The notes under the pieces are model-generated. The model made no database searches. It saw only the letters and a program-made list of their open reading frames with translations, and was not told where the DNA came from. Of a DNA stretch of 64,000 bases, positions 62,318 through 64,000 are shown one piece after another. Position numbers and translations under genes: made by a program. The first letter of the stretch is position 1; each line of letters starts with the position of its first letter. The stretch lies in NCBI GenBank assembly GCA_033584155.1, contig CP138355.1:2215826-2279825 (forward strand), read 5' to 3'. The stretch is from Candidatus Electrothrix scaldis. GTDB taxonomy: Bacteria > Desulfobacterota > Desulfobulbia > Desulfobulbales > Desulfobulbaceae.

Positions 62318-64000
62318 TTATAAATCCTCAAGAGATTTATGGCGACCCTGGAGAAATTTCCAGCTCTTGGTAACGTCTTTCTGAGAAGCTTCCATCAGAG
62401 CGTCAAACTGATCCGGGTTGGATAGCTTGAGCATGCGATAGCGGTTCTCGTTCAGAGCATACTCAGAGAACGGGATGGTCGGCTCTTTAGAGTCGATGAT
62501 CAGGGGATTCTTGCCCTCATCTTCCAACTGCGGATTATAGCGATACAGCGGCCAGTGACCACAGGCAACCGCCTTTTTCTGCTGCTCCAGACCCATAGCC
62601 AGGTTCAGGCCGTGGTTGATGCAGTGTGCGTAGGCGATGATGATGGAAGGTCCGTCATAGGCCTCAGCCTCGTTGATGGCCTTAACAACTTGCTGCGGGT
62701 TGGCACCCAGAGCAATCCGGGCCACGTACACGTTGCCGTAGGTGGAGAAGATCATACCCATATCCTTCTTGGGCATTTTCTTACCACCAGCAGCGAACTG
62801 GGCCACAGCAGCCCGCGGGGTAGACTTGGACATCTGACCACCGGTGTTGGAGTACACCTCGGTGTCGAGTACCAGCACGTTGATGTTCTCGCCCGAAGCC
62901 AGCACATGATCCAGTCCGCCGTAACCGATATCATAGGCCCAACCGTCGCCACCAAAGCACCAGACCGACTTTTTGACCAGATAATCGGCCACCGGCAGGA
63001 GGCGTTGCCGCAATAGGGGGAGTTCGCCATCAAGTCCAATCTTAGCCCCCTGAGATAGAACTGGTAGATCTCCATCATGGAGAGAACTCAAGGTGGCTTT
63101 CAGCTCGTCAACCCGTGCGCGCTGTGCTTCAATCTCCTCCTGAGTCTGCTGGCTCGCATTGAGCAGAGAATCCGCAAGTTCTCTGCTCACCAGACTTTTT
63201 TCCGCAGCCTGCTCCAGCAGTTCAGCCGCCTGCATAGCCAGCTTGTTCACACTCTGGCGCATACCCAGGCCGTACTCGGCATTGTCCTCGAACAGGGAGT
63301 TGGACCAAGCCGGACCGCGTCCATCAGCACGTTGCGAGTACGGGGTGGTGGGCAGATTGCCGCCGTAGATGGAGGAACAACCGGTTGCATTGGCCACCAG
63401 CATCCGATCACCGAAGAGCTGGGTGACCAGCTTGATGTACGGGGTCTCACCACAACCAGCACAGGCACCAGAGAACTCAAACAGAGCGCGCTTCAACTGG
63501 CTGCCCTTAACGGTCGCCGGATTGATCTGGCTATTGTCTACCTCAGGGAGTGCCATGAAGGTCTTCCAGTTTGCCAGGGAATCAGCAAGTACTTCGTCGG
63601 TATTGGTGATCATGGTCAGTGCAGACTCTTCTGTCTTGTTGCCCTCTGCATCTTTTTTCCGAGCAGGACAAGCGGTGGAGCACAGGGTACAACCTGCGCA
63701 GTCTGCGGTGGATATTTTCACCATGAATTTCTTGCCAGCAAACTCTTTACCATTGGCATCTGCGGTGGTAAAGGTTTCACCAGCACCAGCTGCCTTAAGA
63801 TCTTCTTCGCCAGCAACCTTGATGCGGATACAACCGTGCGGGCAAACCAGAGAACAACGTCCACACTGAATGCATGTTTCAGGATCCCATTCCGGTACTT
63901 TTACAGCAATATTCCGTTTTTCCCACTGGGTTGTGGCTGTTGGCCAGCGACCATCAGCAGGCATCTCAGAAACCTTGATTTCCTCGCCCTTACCCTCAAT
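62318..64000 (-). CDS. nifJ: Pyruvate:ferredoxin oxidoreductase, C-terminal part
   Basis: The frame is open to the right edge, so the N-terminal half (pyruvate and transketolase-like domains) is outside the window; 560 residues are visible. The enzyme oxidises pyruvate with CoA to acetyl-CoA, CO2 and reduced ferredoxin. Two 4Fe-4S motifs (CIQCGRCSLVCPHGC and CAGCTLCSTACPARK) precede the C-terminal thiamine diphosphate domain, with a further cluster Cys in GACAGCGETPY, GDGWAYDIGYGG and DTEVYSNTGGQMSK. Family-typical single-chain form. It supports an anaerobic metabolism. Confidence 0.96.
   Translation of the reverse strand: MEGKGEEIKVSEMPADGRWPTATTQWEKRNIAVKVPEWDPETCIQCGRCSLVCPHGCIRIKVAGEEDLKAAGAGETFTTADANGKEFAGKKFMVKISTADCAGCTLCSTACPARKKDAEGNKTEESALTMITNTDEVLADSLANWKTFMALPEVDNSQINPATVKGSQLKRALFEFSGACAGCGETPYIKLVTQLFGDRMLVANATGCSSIYGGNLPTTPYSQRADGRGPAWSNSLFEDNAEYGLGMRQSVNKLAMQAAELLEQAAEKSLVSRELADSLLNASQQTQEEIEAQRARVDELKATLSSLHDGDLPVLSQGAKIGLDGELPLLRQRLLPVADYLVKKSVWCFGGDGWAYDIGYGGLDHVLASGENINVLVLDTEVYSNTGGQMSKSTPRAAVAQFAAGGKKMPKKDMGMIFSTYGNVYVARIALGANPQQVVKAINEAEAYDGPSIIIAYAHCINHGLNLAMGLEQQKKAVACGHWPLYRYNPQLEDEGKNPLIIDSKEPTIPFSEYALNENRYRMLKLSNPDQFDALMEASQKDVTKSWKFLQGRHKSLEDL

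Overview
The window is about 64 kb of a mid-GC bacterial chromosome with no rRNA, tRNA or CRISPR. The gene content suggests an anaerobic Desulfobulbales-like member of the Desulfobacterota: a one-chain pyruvate:ferredoxin oxidoreductase, corrinoid/URO-D methyltransferase-type proteins, a c-type-heme histidine kinase, many PAS/HisKA kinases, and AAA/PD-(D/E)XK and TPR proteins. This placement is an inference from gene content, not a phylogenetic result.

Layout. 0-9.4 kb: an AAA ATPase-nuclease, a VWA protein, a metallophosphoesterase, a Kazal-type lipoprotein, then housekeeping genes (rsmA, DUF2062, tsaD, and divergent moaA with a structured leader). 9.4-15.4 kb: an AT-rich run of small orphan genes mixed with mobile-DNA scars (a group II intron 3' end, inverted-repeat elements, a 234-bp MITE-like insertion that splits a gene, and an RHS-repeat fragment). 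It reads like a decayed toxin/immunity cassette region. 15.7-19.8 kb: a DEDDh exonuclease-AAA ATPase gene broken by an IS1380-type element and two small frameshifts.

19.9-26.6 kb: two URO-D/MtaA-like proteins around a corrinoid protein, followed without gaps by a DUF1638-histidine kinase fusion and a receiver-PAS-kinase protein. No substrate methyltransferase is present, so I read the operon as a possible corrinoid-based signalling unit; it is my best candidate for an undescribed system. 26.7-38.5 kb: a heme-sensor hybrid kinase, M48 and SprT-like proteases, ppk2, cmoA, a biotin acceptor-like protein with its ligase, elbB and a membrane-anchored TPR protein. 38.7-42.2 kb: a second IS1380-type element and nadR-pnuC.

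42.7-54.5 kb looks like a defence island: an MntA-HepT pair, a Rad50-like ATPase plus DUF4297/Cap4-like nuclease operon interrupted by a second copy of the first IS, a second MntA-HepT pair lying between two copies of the sbcC 3' end, and sbcC-sbcD. 54.9-64 kb: a 1,819-residue protein of unknown function with an internal OmpA-like domain, a VanZ-like protein, an Rpn-family nuclease and the C-terminal part of nifJ running off the right edge.

The IS copies can be removed in silico using their 5-bp target duplications. This restores open frames in both interrupted genes (about 799 and 589 residues), and the same holds for the 234-bp element (223 residues).
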